Made by a program: the position numbers and the translations under genes. From contig NZ_JAGGLK010000001.1 in the NCBI RefSeq assembly GCF_017874375.1, positions 598,150-662,149 on the forward strand: DNA of 64,000 nucleotides, in the 5' to 3' direction. Below, in pieces: positions 27,584 to 37,164 of the stretch; the stretch's first letter is position 1; the number at the start of each line of letters is the position of its first letter. The DNA comes from Methanohalophilus levihalophilus (GTDB taxonomy: Archaea > Halobacteriota > Methanosarcinia > Methanosarcinales > Methanosarcinaceae). The notes under the pieces are model-generated. The model saw nothing but the letters and a program-made list of their open reading frames with translations, was not told the origin of the DNA and did not search any database.

Positions 27584-27856
27584 ATGAAAACACATGGAAA
27601 AATAAAGACTTCAATTTCATTAAGTACCCACCTCTACGATTCAGCCAAAGAAATGGTAGACTCCAACAGGTTTTCTTCAATATCAGATCTGGTTTCAACT
27701 GCATTGACGGACTTTTTGGCAAGGCTGGAAGAAAGGGAATTGAGTGAAAAAGATCAATCTAATATGAAATTTAAGGAACTTCTGGAAGCATATTCCAAAA
27801 CAGATGAAGGACACAAATTCCTTGAAGAACTGGCCAGGTATGAGAAGAAAAGGTGA
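27584..27856 (+). CDS. Ribbon-helix-helix (CopG/ParD-like) regulator
   Basis: 90 residues. KIKTSISLSTHLYDSAKEMVDSN and FSSISDLVSTALTDFLARLEE give strand-helix-helix of a CopG-type dimer, followed by an acidic helical tail that could bind a partner protein as in ParD antitoxins. No toxin gene follows; the next gene is convergent. The intergenic stretch before it is AT-rich with TAGTA/TACTA inverted pieces that could be its operator. Confidence 0.75.
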   Translation: MKTHGKIKTSISLSTHLYDSAKEMVDSNRFSSISDLVSTALTDFLARLEERELSEKDQSNMKFKELLEAYSKTDEGHKFLEELARYEKKR

Positions 27857-27891
27857 ATATTATTCAACCAACTTCTTCCCTCACTAACCTT

Positions 27892-29814
27892 TTATCCTTT
27901 TATTTTCGAAGTCTGTCCGAGGACCATGAGTTTTGTCTCCAGTGGATTAACCATGCCTTCCACAAGGAGCTCGTTTTTCTGAACATTGATGTGAACAGAC
28001 TCTGAATTCAGTCCTGCATCTTCCATATATTGCTTCACCGTAGTCTCCCCAAAACTAACCGCATAATCAACTGCCTCATGGTAACTGAGGAAGCTTTTTC
28101 TTCCATGCTCGGAGAAAACAAAAAATTCCCAATCCGGTGTCGCAAGATTTGCGGGCCTTATCAGGAAGTCAACCCTGCGAATACCTTTTGCGGCTACTGC
28201 TCCCGCAGCATTCCCAACATAGGAATATTCCGGAAGAATTATTTCAGCATCAAGGATCTCTTCAAGATCTTTCTGATAGGCTACCACCGGCCCTCCAATA
28301 AGAACCACAGGAACACCTACTTTGAACTTAATCGGAGATTCAATGTCAAAAAGCCTGCGGATATCTTCTTCCGGGACGCCGTTCATGAAGAAAGAAACCA
28401 GATTTGAAGCCATTTTTCTGGCAAATTGCTGCTTAACAGATGAAGCAAATTCCTTTGCGTCTTTCCGAGAAACTATGCCAAGAAATTCAGCACCAATTTG
28501 TGCAGCTTCAACATTGTGATCTGTATAGTCTCCAAGCACGTGCAGGGCATCGGTTGGAGTAAAACCTATTGTCTGAATCAAACGTTTCTGAAGCAGTGAA
28601 TCAAGAACCTTGGAAGAAGGGTAGCTGTTGAGAATCCTCCGAATCTCACGCAGGGACGTCGGTTCATTGGATATTGCTTCATAAACCCTGGTTTCAAGAG
28701 GAGTGAGGTCAAAGGGTTCATAGCCTGATTTCATAAAGAAAGAAGTTGGCTGGATATTATGGTTTAAAATTGCCTTGGAAGGACGTGTATTAACTTTTAA
28801 TGCATCAAGAAATTCTGGATACAAATCCGCCGCCCTGCTTAAAGGAATAACCCGTCTTGGACCAATATGGATTTTGCCCTCCTTTACCCAGACGTGACTA
28901 TCGCCACCCATTGCAGAAGTTTCCATCCTGAGTGCTTTTACACGGGTTTTCCAGCCACCAACAACCGCACCATCATCACTAATTTCAGGGACACCATCAT
29001 AAATAACCGAAACATCGGTACTTGTACCTCCGACATCGATAACAGCGCATGTTTCATTATTGCTAAGAAATGAAGCACCAACAAGACTACCTGCCGGACC
29101 TGAAAAAATAGATTCAATCGGTTTTTCAAGAGCTTTCTTGATACCTATAACCGAACCATCACACTTCAACATAAAAATTGAAGCATCAATGCCTCGCGAC
29201 TTGACCTCGGATTCTACAGAACGCATGAATTTTTCCGTTACAGGAATGAGTTGCGCATTCAACATTGCTGTAACTGCCCTCTCAAAAGCTCCCAGATCCT
29301 GGGACAAATGATGAGCACAGACTACCGGCAATCCGGTAAGGTCTCGTATTGTATCCCTTATCTGTTCTTCATGCTCTGGATTTCGGATACTGAAAAGTGA
29401 AGATACTGCAAAAGCGGAAACGTTGTTTTTTGCAGAATGAACGAATGCCTTCACAGCACTCATATCTAATGGCTCGGCTTCCCTTCCGTTGGTATTATGC
29501 CCACCCTTCACCTGAACAAAATACTTCGTTGGTAATTCCTTCTGAATATTGAAATCCCCTACAAGGATCAAACCTACAGGGAAACCCGTTCCTTCCAAAA
29601 CAGTATTTGTCGCCAATGTAGTGGAAACAGAAACAATTTCCACCTTTTGGAGATTTTGTTCAGACAGCCCTCCAAGCGCATCTTTGATCCCTTTAAGGGG
29701 GTCAGGATACGTTGTAAGGGCCTTATTTGCTTCAATAACCCTGTTTTTTTCATCGTCCAGTATTACGGCATCTGTGTATGTTCCACCGGCATCAATTCCA
29801 AGGCTTACGCTCAT
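27892..29814 (-). CDS. Hydantoinase/oxoprolinase family protein
   Basis: 640 residues. The N-terminus has the ASKHA phosphate loop GIDAGGTYTDAV, and a second one (VIDVGGTSTDVSV) lies near residue 250, as in HyuA (N-methylhydantoinase A) and 5-oxoprolinase. A winged-helix-like insert around residues 345-400 (TPLETRVYEAISNEPTSLREIRRIL) is unusual for HyuA. No HyuB partner is present. It is the third gene of a same-strand set after the MtmB-like and Orc1/Cdc6-like genes, so a role in activating or recycling a methyltransferase system is possible but speculative. Confidence 0.82.
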   Translation of the reverse strand: MSVSLGIDAGGTYTDAVILDDEKNRVIEANKALTTYPDPLKGIKDALGGLSEQNLQKVEIVSVSTTLATNTVLEGTGFPVGLILVGDFNIQKELPTKYFVQVKGGHNTNGREAEPLDMSAVKAFVHSAKNNVSAFAVSSLFSIRNPEHEEQIRDTIRDLTGLPVVCAHHLSQDLGAFERAVTAMLNAQLIPVTEKFMRSVESEVKSRGIDASIFMLKCDGSVIGIKKALEKPIESIFSGPAGSLVGASFLSNNETCAVIDVGGTSTDVSVIYDGVPEISDDGAVVGGWKTRVKALRMETSAMGGDSHVWVKEGKIHIGPRRVIPLSRAADLYPEFLDALKVNTRPSKAILNHNIQPTSFFMKSGYEPFDLTPLETRVYEAISNEPTSLREIRRILNSYPSSKVLDSLLQKRLIQTIGFTPTDALHVLGDYTDHNVEAAQIGAEFLGIVSRKDAKEFASSVKQQFARKMASNLVSFFMNGVPEEDIRRLFDIESPIKFKVGVPVVLIGGPVVAYQKDLEEILDAEIILPEYSYVGNAAGAVAAKGIRRVDFLIRPANLATPDWEFFVFSEHGRKSFLSYHEAVDYAVSFGETTVKQYMEDAGLNSESVHINVQKNELLVEGMVNPLETKLMVLGQTSKIKG

Positions 29815-29925
29815 TCATATCAACTCCATACTTTTTTTGCGATGCCTTTTGGCACCCACTTATATCAGAAAATTGGTTTTTCAGAGATTGTGCTTATTTT
29901 TGCTTGCTCACTTCCCTGACGCTTG

Positions 29926-31104
29926 TTACAAATCCTTCAACTTGTAATCGTAATACAAGGCTTCCTTAATGCGATCCCGATCCCATTTTACATTGATCAA
30001 ACGTGTTTTCCCATATCTGCCACGACTTCTATGGGAAGCGGAAATAATATCCTGCATGTCAAATTCGGAAATCATTTTTGAAACACTTGTTCTTCCAAGT
30101 GGATTAAGATCCAGTTTTGAGCAAAGATCCTGATACTCTGCAACAACCTGCCCGGTAGTTATTTTTTCATCACTGACTTTTGCAAGCCTGACAACACTGA
30201 GAAGAACCAGCTTCTGATGTATTGGAAGCTTTTTCAGGGTTTCAATTCCACTTTCGGATTTCAGCTCATCATTTGCAAGAAAAACATGCTTATCACTAAC
30301 GAAATCTTCATTTTTCCTTTCTGCAATATTCCCGGCTTTTTCCAGTAGCTTAATCGCTTTGTATGCATAGCCGTCTTTCTGGGAAAGTAAAATACATGTT
30401 GGAATGACGTATTCATCAATTACTTCTTCCCTGAAGGCGATGGAAGAGCGGGAATTCAATATTTCTGCCAGTTCTTCCTCGTTGTAAGGTGGAAAAATTA
30501 CCTCTTTGTAATTGACAGACTGGATCAAGCCCGGAGACAGTTTTTCCGTGAAAAAAACATCATTTGAAATCCCAATAATGCCTATGTGAACATCGTTGGC
30601 AATATGCATCTTCCCCCCTGCCTGACTTAATGACATCAGGATATCAAGGTTTTTGAGCATTTCCAAATCATCAAGAACCACAATTATAGAAGTCTGTTTC
30701 TCGTTAAGTGCATCCCAGAGAATATTGTAATATTCATTCATTGAAAGACCGGTTTTTGGAACCTGCAATTCCGGACTCACCTGATGTACAATTTCAAGAA
30801 TCACGCGACTTACGGTATTTGCAATACCACAATTCACAAAAATACATACTGTATCAATTTCATCCTTCGGTGCAATCTCATTGAACTGTTTGATTACAAA
30901 CTTTGCAACGCTTGTCTTTCCAGTGCCTTTTTGTCCCATGATTAATCCGTTATTTGGGACTCCCCGATGAAGAGAAGGCTCTATAAGTTCCGCAATCTCT
31001 CTTATTTGCCCATCTCTTGCAATCAGACTGTCGGGCAAATACTGTTCGGAAAGAACTGCCTTTTTCTGGAAGATAATAGATTCTGTCTTGAAGATATCGT
31101 TCAT
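29926..31104 (-). CDS. Orc1/Cdc6-family AAA+ ATPase (divergent)
   Basis: 392 residues. AAA+ core with Walker A GQKGTGKTS near residue 57, IFVNCGIANTVSRVILEI (the family's VNCR-N-T-x-R segment), Walker B IIVVLDDLE, and a C-terminal winged helix near residues 310-370 (GRTSVSKMISEFDMQDII). The Walker B Asp-Asp-Leu instead of Asp-Glu makes it a divergent member. I see no convincing origin recognition boxes beside it. It may be a paralogue with a regulatory role rather than the main initiator. Confidence 0.82.
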   Translation of the reverse strand: MNDIFKTESIIFQKKAVLSEQYLPDSLIARDGQIREIAELIEPSLHRGVPNNGLIMGQKGTGKTSVAKFVIKQFNEIAPKDEIDTVCIFVNCGIANTVSRVILEIVHQVSPELQVPKTGLSMNEYYNILWDALNEKQTSIIVVLDDLEMLKNLDILMSLSQAGGKMHIANDVHIGIIGISNDVFFTEKLSPGLIQSVNYKEVIFPPYNEEELAEILNSRSSIAFREEVIDEYVIPTCILLSQKDGYAYKAIKLLEKAGNIAERKNEDFVSDKHVFLANDELKSESGIETLKKLPIHQKLVLLSVVRLAKVSDEKITTGQVVAEYQDLCSKLDLNPLGRTSVSKMISEFDMQDIISASHRSRGRYGKTRLINVKWDRDRIKEALYYDYKLKDL

Positions 31105-31228
31105 TGGAAACCTCTACACCTGAATAAAGCATAAAAATTGGGATTCTGGAATTCATACCGTTTTTCCTTTGGAAGAGAGTCGACAGAAAACACAGCTTTG
31201 CATCCCAACTTTTATGCCTGCAATTTAC

Positions 31229-32599
31229 TCACTCAATGGAGCAGTATTCATGTATTTCATTACTCACTTCCTTATATAGTTGCATATATTCATCGGTTGG
31301 ATGCATCTCATACTCTGAGTTTACAACATAACATTCGCTGAATGGTTTTCCGGGAGGTGCGGCAGATAGCATGTTTCCATATTTGGAATAGATTTTTCCA
31401 ATAACATAATTGGCTTCATCTACAGATAATTCAGTTGCCAGATGAGCCATTTCTCCCATGAACCTTGACTCCAGTCCTGTTGAATGATCCGCACCAGCAC
31501 CCCGTGCACCGACCGGTCCTGCAAGGACATCCCTTCCACTGACAGTGTCTCCTATTGCCTGGGCAGCTGTTTCATAGAACATCATGTCAGTGCAGCACCC
31601 GGCAAGATTCCAATAATATCTCCCAATATAGTGATGGAAGTTTCTGGAAATCGCAATTGAAGAAAGGTTTGAGGCCCAGAGAATTTCTTTTGTTGAAGAC
31701 GAGTTCGTATTTATGTGCACCGCACCTGACAAATGCACACTTGCACCTGTAACAACCTTTGATTGAATGGCTTCCGCAGCATCAATGATTGCAAGACCTG
31801 CAGGAGAACCAATCGCCGGCCCTCCGAATACAGGACATTGCCCGGAGAGGAAATTGCCACCTCGTTCCTTATGGAAAATCGATTTGTAGAATGTTTCATA
31901 GTCAGTCTTTAGCTCATCAAGCTGGTATACTTCCTGCACATCGGAAGGAGAATACAGCTCATCTGTTGATACTAGCATATATGCCTGGGAGATAGTCGGA
32001 GTACCCGGGCCCATCAGCGCCATGCCTTCCCTATTTGCAAGCTTGGTGGCAAGTCTTTCCAGTCTCGCCTCCTTCAGCGCCGCCATCATTTCCATAGGTG
32101 TTTTGCCTTTTATGCCCTTGCCACCCATTTTTTCGATAGCTCCTGCATAAATTCCCTGAACAATGGGTTCCATTGCTGAGCTGAGGTGCACCTCGAGGAA
32201 ATTTTCTTCTGAGACAGTACCACCCATAGGCCCTCCAATTATGACAGGAGGTTCGGAGTCCTGCATGTACCTGTTGGGAACAAGCACTTTTTCCCTGAGA
32301 CGACCTATTTCCAGAGTTTCGGTGGCATTAGCAGCTTTAGTAATATCCTCTTCATCAATCCGGACAGATTTGTTTGTGTCAATACAGTAAATCCCGGTTG
32401 ATACCAGAAGTTCAACTGCAGCCTCATAAACCGAATCTGCCATAGAATAATCATTCGGAATGAAAGTGCCCGGATCATATTCAATTTCATATTCCTTTGC
32501 CAGCTCTTCAGATTTCATGAATACTGACATATCGTGCTGGCTTTCACTTTTTTCATCGCCAGTCATCGCAGATTTCAGATATTTGTATATATCACTCAT
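31229..32599 (-). CDS. MtmB-like corrinoid methyltransferase lacking pyrrolysine
   Basis: 456 residues, the length of monomethylamine methyltransferase MtmB. Shared features include GIYC, GGPMGG, ANREGMALMGPGTPTIS, CPVFGGPAIG, HLSGAVHI, CCTDMM, AQAIGDTVSGRDVL and AAPPGKPFSECY. In MtmB the pyrrolysine lies in a GMGV-Pyl-GPET context. Here the aligned residue is Met (codon ATG) in GMALMGPGT, so the catalytic residue is missing and neighbouring residues also differ. It is therefore probably not a monomethylamine methyltransferase; it may act on another methylated substrate, as non-pyrrolysine MttB relatives do, or have another role. No corrinoid protein gene is adjacent. Confidence 0.83.
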   Translation of the reverse strand: MSDIYKYLKSAMTGDEKSESQHDMSVFMKSEELAKEYEIEYDPGTFIPNDYSMADSVYEAAVELLVSTGIYCIDTNKSVRIDEEDITKAANATETLEIGRLREKVLVPNRYMQDSEPPVIIGGPMGGTVSEENFLEVHLSSAMEPIVQGIYAGAIEKMGGKGIKGKTPMEMMAALKEARLERLATKLANREGMALMGPGTPTISQAYMLVSTDELYSPSDVQEVYQLDELKTDYETFYKSIFHKERGGNFLSGQCPVFGGPAIGSPAGLAIIDAAEAIQSKVVTGASVHLSGAVHINTNSSSTKEILWASNLSSIAISRNFHHYIGRYYWNLAGCCTDMMFYETAAQAIGDTVSGRDVLAGPVGARGAGADHSTGLESRFMGEMAHLATELSVDEANYVIGKIYSKYGNMLSAAPPGKPFSECYVVNSEYEMHPTDEYMQLYKEVSNEIHEYCSIE

Positions 32600-32934
32600 A
32601 TTTACACCCGCCTAAACTTGTGGATCGCAACCAGAAACATTTCCATAATACCATCTTTCACGTGGAACTATATATAGATTTCCACATTCTTGCATAAAGA
32701 CCAAATTTCACATGTAGATGTAATGGTTTATTTAAGTGCCAAAATACAAACCATTTTTCACATAGAACTTGGCCAATGGCAACTGAGTTATTGACGAAAA
32801 AAATCAACACAACAAAACCGAAAATCTTTAATCATGGAAATTTATAAAAACCATTATAATTATAATGATAATATCAGATCTGGAGATCCGGTTAGATCAA
32901 GAAGCAATCCACAAGGAAGTTGCGGGGATAGAAA
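32600..32934. promoter_or_regulatory. Divergent promoter region between the MtmB-like gene and secretion ATPase 2
   Basis: 335 bp without a gene. A TATATATAG box at about 32669-32677, read leftward, is well placed for the MtmB-like gene. AT-rich stretches near 32840-32880 may drive the rightward ATPase gene. Three direct repeats with exact 50-bp spacing lie upstream of the leftward TATA box. Confidence 0.6.
32650..32769. repeat. Three 20-bp direct repeats at exact 50-bp intervals
   Basis: Copies at 32650-32669, 32700-32719 and 32750-32769 share the pattern ACCA-N2-TTTCACRT followed by AGAACT-like sequence. The first overlaps the leftward TATA region; the other two are upstream. Regular spacing of about five helical turns puts them on one DNA face, as for a cooperatively binding activator of the MtmB-like gene. 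Confidence 0.6.
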
Positions 32935-34917
32935 ATGCATACTGATGATGATAAGAAAAAAGAGGGAAATGATACAAAGGATACCCAGTCCGGTAAAAGA
33001 AAAATTATTTCCCAAAAGGACAAGGACAAAACATCCGGTCCAAAGGTTTTCAAACCAAGCCAGGCAGAAAATCCATTCTTCAAAAGCCGCCCTGTTAATC
33101 CTACAATAAGCGTAAGTGAAGAACCTGAAACTACAAAAGATGCGGATTTTTTAGCATCAAAAATTGACAACATTGAACTTTCCGATGACAAAAATATTGA
33201 TCAAACATCAGGAGATCTGGAACTTGAGGAAATGAAAAACGAAGACCTCCTCGAAAAACCTGACTCAAAAGCGGAGGAACAAGCCCCTGTAAGTCCGGAA
33301 AAGGAAAGCGGCCAATGCGCACCCGAAACCGAAAAAAAGAAGAAACTGGACTTTGGCGGTAAAATAAGAAACCTGTTTGAAAATGAAAGTGAGCCAATTG
33401 AAGCATATGAACCGGAAAAACACGGAGATATCACTGTTTTTTGTGGAGTTGACAACTATGAAGAACAGGAAAGATATTGGCTGAACGAACCTTACTGTTT
33501 TACTGTCATCCTGTACAATCCTACTACAAACGACTATAAGTACCACGTAGTTGAGCCGGAACTTACTGACTTTGAAGAAGTCTTCCTGGCAGAAATACGC
33601 GATAGACTTAGGAATGTCTTACTTGTGGAAGACATACCCGAAGATTCAGACAGGGAAGAAATACTGGAACTGGAAATCCGGAAAATTGTCCGCGATTATG
33701 CTATTGAAGTAACTCCAATGATGCTTGCAAAGATTCTCTATTACATAAAAAGAGATTTTGTAAGATTCGGGAAAATTGATTGTGTGATGTATGATGAAGG
33801 GATCGAGGATATTTCCGGAAACGGACATGATAAGCCCATTTTCCTTTTCCATCACAAGTACCAGAATATTGCCACTAACATCACGTTTGATGAAGACGAA
33901 CTGGATTCATATATAATACAACTTGCACAGAAAAGTGGCAAGCATATCTCAATTGCAGAACCAATGATTGACGCGACTATGCCGGATGGATCAAGGATCC
34001 AGATGACACTGGGAACCAGCGTAACCACACACGGAAGTACATTTACCATCCGTAAGTTCAATGAAAAACCGATTACTCCTGTTGATCTGATAAACTGGGG
34101 AACTTTTTCATCCGAACAAATGGCTTACCTCTGGCTTTGCATTGAAAATAACAAGAGCTTGATATATGCCGGAGGTACAGCATCCGGTAAGACCTCATCT
34201 CTTAATGCGGTTTCCCTTTTCATTCCGGAAAAAGCCAAGATTATTACCCTGGAAGATACAAGGGAATTGAAGCTTCCTCATGCAAACTGGATCCCCGGTG
34301 TTACGAGAGACTCTTTCACAGCGGATGAAAGAGGTGCTGTTGATATGTATGACTTACTAAAAGCAGCTCTCAGGCAGCGCCCTGAATACCTGCTTGTGGG
34401 TGAAGTCAGGGGTCACGAAGCCCTTACACTTTTCCAGGCAATGTCAACAGGCCACACCACTTTTTCTACAATGCATGCAGATTCAGTTTCTTCAGCAATC
34501 CACAGGCTTGAAAACCCTCCTATCAGCGTCCCACGTAACATGATACAGGCACTTGATATCATGAGTATTCAGGCACAGACCTATTCGCAGGGGAGAAGAG
34601 TCAGGAGAAATATCAAACTTGTAGAAATCACCGACATTGATCCGCATACAAGAAACATCAGGACAAGTGATATTTTTACATGGGATTCAACCAGTGATTT
34701 CTTCAGGAAAACAGGCGATTCAAAGGCCCTTGAAGAGATCAAAATGCGAAGAGGATGGAATGATTCCAAACTTGCAAAAGAGCTCGATAATAGAAGAAGA
34801 ATCCTAGAGCACATGCTAGACAATCAGATCTACGATTTCGGGACAATTTCATCGATAATAAATGAATACCAGTCAATTCCTGACAGGCTAATGGAAAAGC
34901 TGGGTTTGGACTATTAA
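32935..34917 (+). CDS. Type II/IV secretion system ATPase (copy 2)
   Basis: 660 residues, clearly paralogous to the ATPase at 8770. A long charged, Lys/Glu-rich N-terminus (about residues 1-165) is followed by the conserved region (YKYHVVEPELTDFE), Walker A GGTASGKTS near 416, Walker B YLLVGEVRG and STGHTTFSTMHADSV. It powers a pilus-like assembly platform encoded by the next gene, 18 bp away. No MinD-like gene accompanies this copy. Confidence 0.92.
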   Translation: MHTDDDKKKEGNDTKDTQSGKRKIISQKDKDKTSGPKVFKPSQAENPFFKSRPVNPTISVSEEPETTKDADFLASKIDNIELSDDKNIDQTSGDLELEEMKNEDLLEKPDSKAEEQAPVSPEKESGQCAPETEKKKKLDFGGKIRNLFENESEPIEAYEPEKHGDITVFCGVDNYEEQERYWLNEPYCFTVILYNPTTNDYKYHVVEPELTDFEEVFLAEIRDRLRNVLLVEDIPEDSDREEILELEIRKIVRDYAIEVTPMMLAKILYYIKRDFVRFGKIDCVMYDEGIEDISGNGHDKPIFLFHHKYQNIATNITFDEDELDSYIIQLAQKSGKHISIAEPMIDATMPDGSRIQMTLGTSVTTHGSTFTIRKFNEKPITPVDLINWGTFSSEQMAYLWLCIENNKSLIYAGGTASGKTSSLNAVSLFIPEKAKIITLEDTRELKLPHANWIPGVTRDSFTADERGAVDMYDLLKAALRQRPEYLLVGEVRGHEALTLFQAMSTGHTTFSTMHADSVSSAIHRLENPPISVPRNMIQALDIMSIQAQTYSQGRRVRRNIKLVEITDIDPHTRNIRTSDIFTWDSTSDFFRKTGDSKALEEIKMRRGWNDSKLAKELDNRRRILEHMLDNQIYDFGTISSIINEYQSIPDRLMEKLGLDY

Positions 34918-34935
34918 GGAGCCGGTGGGGTAACT

Positions 34936-37155
34936 GTGACAGGACCTGAAGAAGAAAAAATCGACCTTCCAAACCCGGAAAATGCTGCCGGAGAGGACAC
35001 TTCTGAGTCTGATAATGAAGCTGCACTAACCAGTGCACCTGAGAACAAGCCCAAACTGAAACAAAAGGGAAGTAAGAAAAAATTCAGTTTTGAGCAGATA
35101 AAGAAAAAACTGAAAGGCAAAACAAAGGATCCAAAGCAGGATTCCGGCGAAAGCAATCTTTTCCATATTTTACAGAAAATACCGTTCACCTTACTGGGAG
35201 ATCGAATACGTAACCGCCGGGAAAAATATGCCAGCCTCGAACTACAACTCAAACAGGCACGAGTTCCTACTTCATATGAGATGTACGTATCCAGTGCACT
35301 CTTTTATTCCCTAGTTACGGCATTTGTTGGAATGGTTATAGGGCTCACTCTTACGTACTTTGTTTTCGTTGTTTTCGGATTACCAGAGCAGCTGACCAAC
35401 GTGAGGATTAACGAGTCATTTGCATGGCTCTTAGTATTCAGGGATGTCATCCTGGGCGCATTTCTTGTAATTTTCTCGGTTGTTTTCTTTGGAGGAATCA
35501 CATATGCACTTTTCATGCTTTATCCTTCATTCCAGGCAGGAGAGAGAAAAAATGAAATTGATCAGCAATTACCCTATGCCGTTACCTTCATGTATGCCCT
35601 GAGCAAAGGCGGAATGAACATCATAGAGGTTTTCCGTTCCCTGGCAAAATCCGAAAATACGTATGGAGAAGTGTCAAAAGAGATTGACACCATACTCAGG
35701 GAAATGGATTATTTTGGGCATGATTTGCGTACAGCCATTGCAAATGTGTCTGAAACCACACCCTCCACCAGAATGCAGGATTTACTATATAACCTCCTTA
35801 CAATAATTGACAGTGGCGGAGACATTTCAAAATACTTCCAGGACAAATCAGAAAACTATCTCCAAAAAGCTGTTGTAGACCAGAAAGGATTCCTTGAGAC
35901 CCTTGCCTTACTGGCAGAATCATACGTAACTGCTTTTGTCGCAGGACCCCTGTTTATCATAATTCTTGGAGTTATGATGTCTGTCATGGGATCCGGATCT
36001 GACACCATGGTTTATGCCATCATCTACGCCGTGCTCCCAATCGGCTCTATCATGTTTGTAGTGATGATCAGCATTATTACACCCGGTGAACTTGCGGATC
36101 CTGAATTATTAAAGACAAGAGAAAACTTGGACCATGGAATTCCTGAAATTCCCGAGCATCTGCAGCCTGCTTTTGATGAAAATGGCAACCCACTTGAAGA
36201 ATCGGAAGAAAATATTGCAGAAAGGGAAAACTACGAGAATTTTATCAAATCAAAAAAGAACTTAAAGTTAAAGGGATACATCAAAAACCCGGTAAAACCG
36301 TTTTTGGAAAATCCAGTTTATTCACTCGGAATTTTCGGACCCTTGGGTCTCATGGTTATGGTTCTTCCATTACTGCTGAACATAAGAACCCTGAACGGAC
36401 CCGCTGAAATTGTTGATTTTGCAGATGATTACATTGTATTTGGCGCATTTTTGATGATACTACCATTAGCCATATTCTTTGAAATCAAATCCAGAAGGCT
36501 GAAAAAACTGGAACGAAGCGTCCCTGATTTGCTCAAAAGGCTTGCGAGCACAAACGAAACTGGAATGACCCTTCAGGAATCCATCAAACTCATTGCAAGA
36601 ACCGAAACCGATGAAATCAGCAAGGAAGTACGGAAAGTCTGGAGAGATATTGATTGGGGACTGGGGATTAATGACGGATTGATTCGTTTTGCAAACCGTC
36701 TCCGGACACAGGTGGTATCCAGATCATTTACCCTGATTACCAAAGCAAATGAATCAAGCGGTGATATCGGGGAAGTGCTCAGGGTAGCCGCCAGGGATGC
36801 TGCTTCCGAACAGGATATGAAACGTGAACGTGCAATGAATATGATGATTTACATTGTCATCATCTATATTTCGTTCCTTGTTTTCGTAGGAGTCATCTAC
36901 GTTATTTCCACAACATTCCTTACTGAAATGGCACGGGCAGGTGAACAAATATCATCATCCGGAGCAAGTGGTGGATTCATTACAAGTTTTAATCTTGAAG
37001 ATTACACACGCCTTTTCAAACATGCAGCCCTAATTCAGGGACTGAGCTCAGGCCTGATGGCAGGTGCAATGGGTGAAGGAAGAATCCTCGCAGGACTGAA
37101 ACATTCAATTATCATGATGACCTTTGCTTATGTCATATTTACTATGTTCATCTGA
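34936..37155 (+). CDS. Fused TadB/TadC-type pilus platform protein
   Basis: 739 residues, GTG start. A charged N-terminal 65 residues precede two successive GspF/FlaJ-type modules. The first (to about residue 390) matches the protein at 10728; the second (about 455-739) matches the protein at 11653, ending MGEGRILAGLKHSIIMM. The separate genes of the first cluster are thus joined here into one polypeptide with eight or more membrane segments. It should form the membrane ring for secretion ATPase 2. Confidence 0.88.
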   Translation: MTGPEEEKIDLPNPENAAGEDTSESDNEAALTSAPENKPKLKQKGSKKKFSFEQIKKKLKGKTKDPKQDSGESNLFHILQKIPFTLLGDRIRNRREKYASLELQLKQARVPTSYEMYVSSALFYSLVTAFVGMVIGLTLTYFVFVVFGLPEQLTNVRINESFAWLLVFRDVILGAFLVIFSVVFFGGITYALFMLYPSFQAGERKNEIDQQLPYAVTFMYALSKGGMNIIEVFRSLAKSENTYGEVSKEIDTILREMDYFGHDLRTAIANVSETTPSTRMQDLLYNLLTIIDSGGDISKYFQDKSENYLQKAVVDQKGFLETLALLAESYVTAFVAGPLFIIILGVMMSVMGSGSDTMVYAIIYAVLPIGSIMFVVMISIITPGELADPELLKTRENLDHGIPEIPEHLQPAFDENGNPLEESEENIAERENYENFIKSKKNLKLKGYIKNPVKPFLENPVYSLGIFGPLGLMVMVLPLLLNIRTLNGPAEIVDFADDYIVFGAFLMILPLAIFFEIKSRRLKKLERSVPDLLKRLASTNETGMTLQESIKLIARTETDEISKEVRKVWRDIDWGLGINDGLIRFANRLRTQVVSRSFTLITKANESSGDIGEVLRVAARDAASEQDMKRERAMNMMIYIVIIYISFLVFVGVIYVISTTFLTEMARAGEQISSSGASGGFITSFNLEDYTRLFKHAALIQGLSSGLMAGAMGEGRILAGLKHSIIMMTFAYVIFTMFI

Positions 37156-37164
37156 TGAGGGAAT

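Noticed and set aside
26973-27856. Toxin-antitoxin module from the ribbon-helix-helix and zinc-ribbon genes
   Set aside because: The overlapping zinc-ribbon protein does not resemble a known toxin and the second ribbon-helix-helix gene has no partner.
31105-31228. Replication origin next to the Orc1/Cdc6-like gene
   Set aside because: Only weak fragments resembling origin recognition boxes were seen; no repeated or inverted boxes and no strong AT-rich unwinding element.
32600-32934. CRISPR-like array from the 50-bp periodic repeats
   Set aside because: Only three imperfect 20-bp copies, no cas genes, and the placement suits promoter elements.
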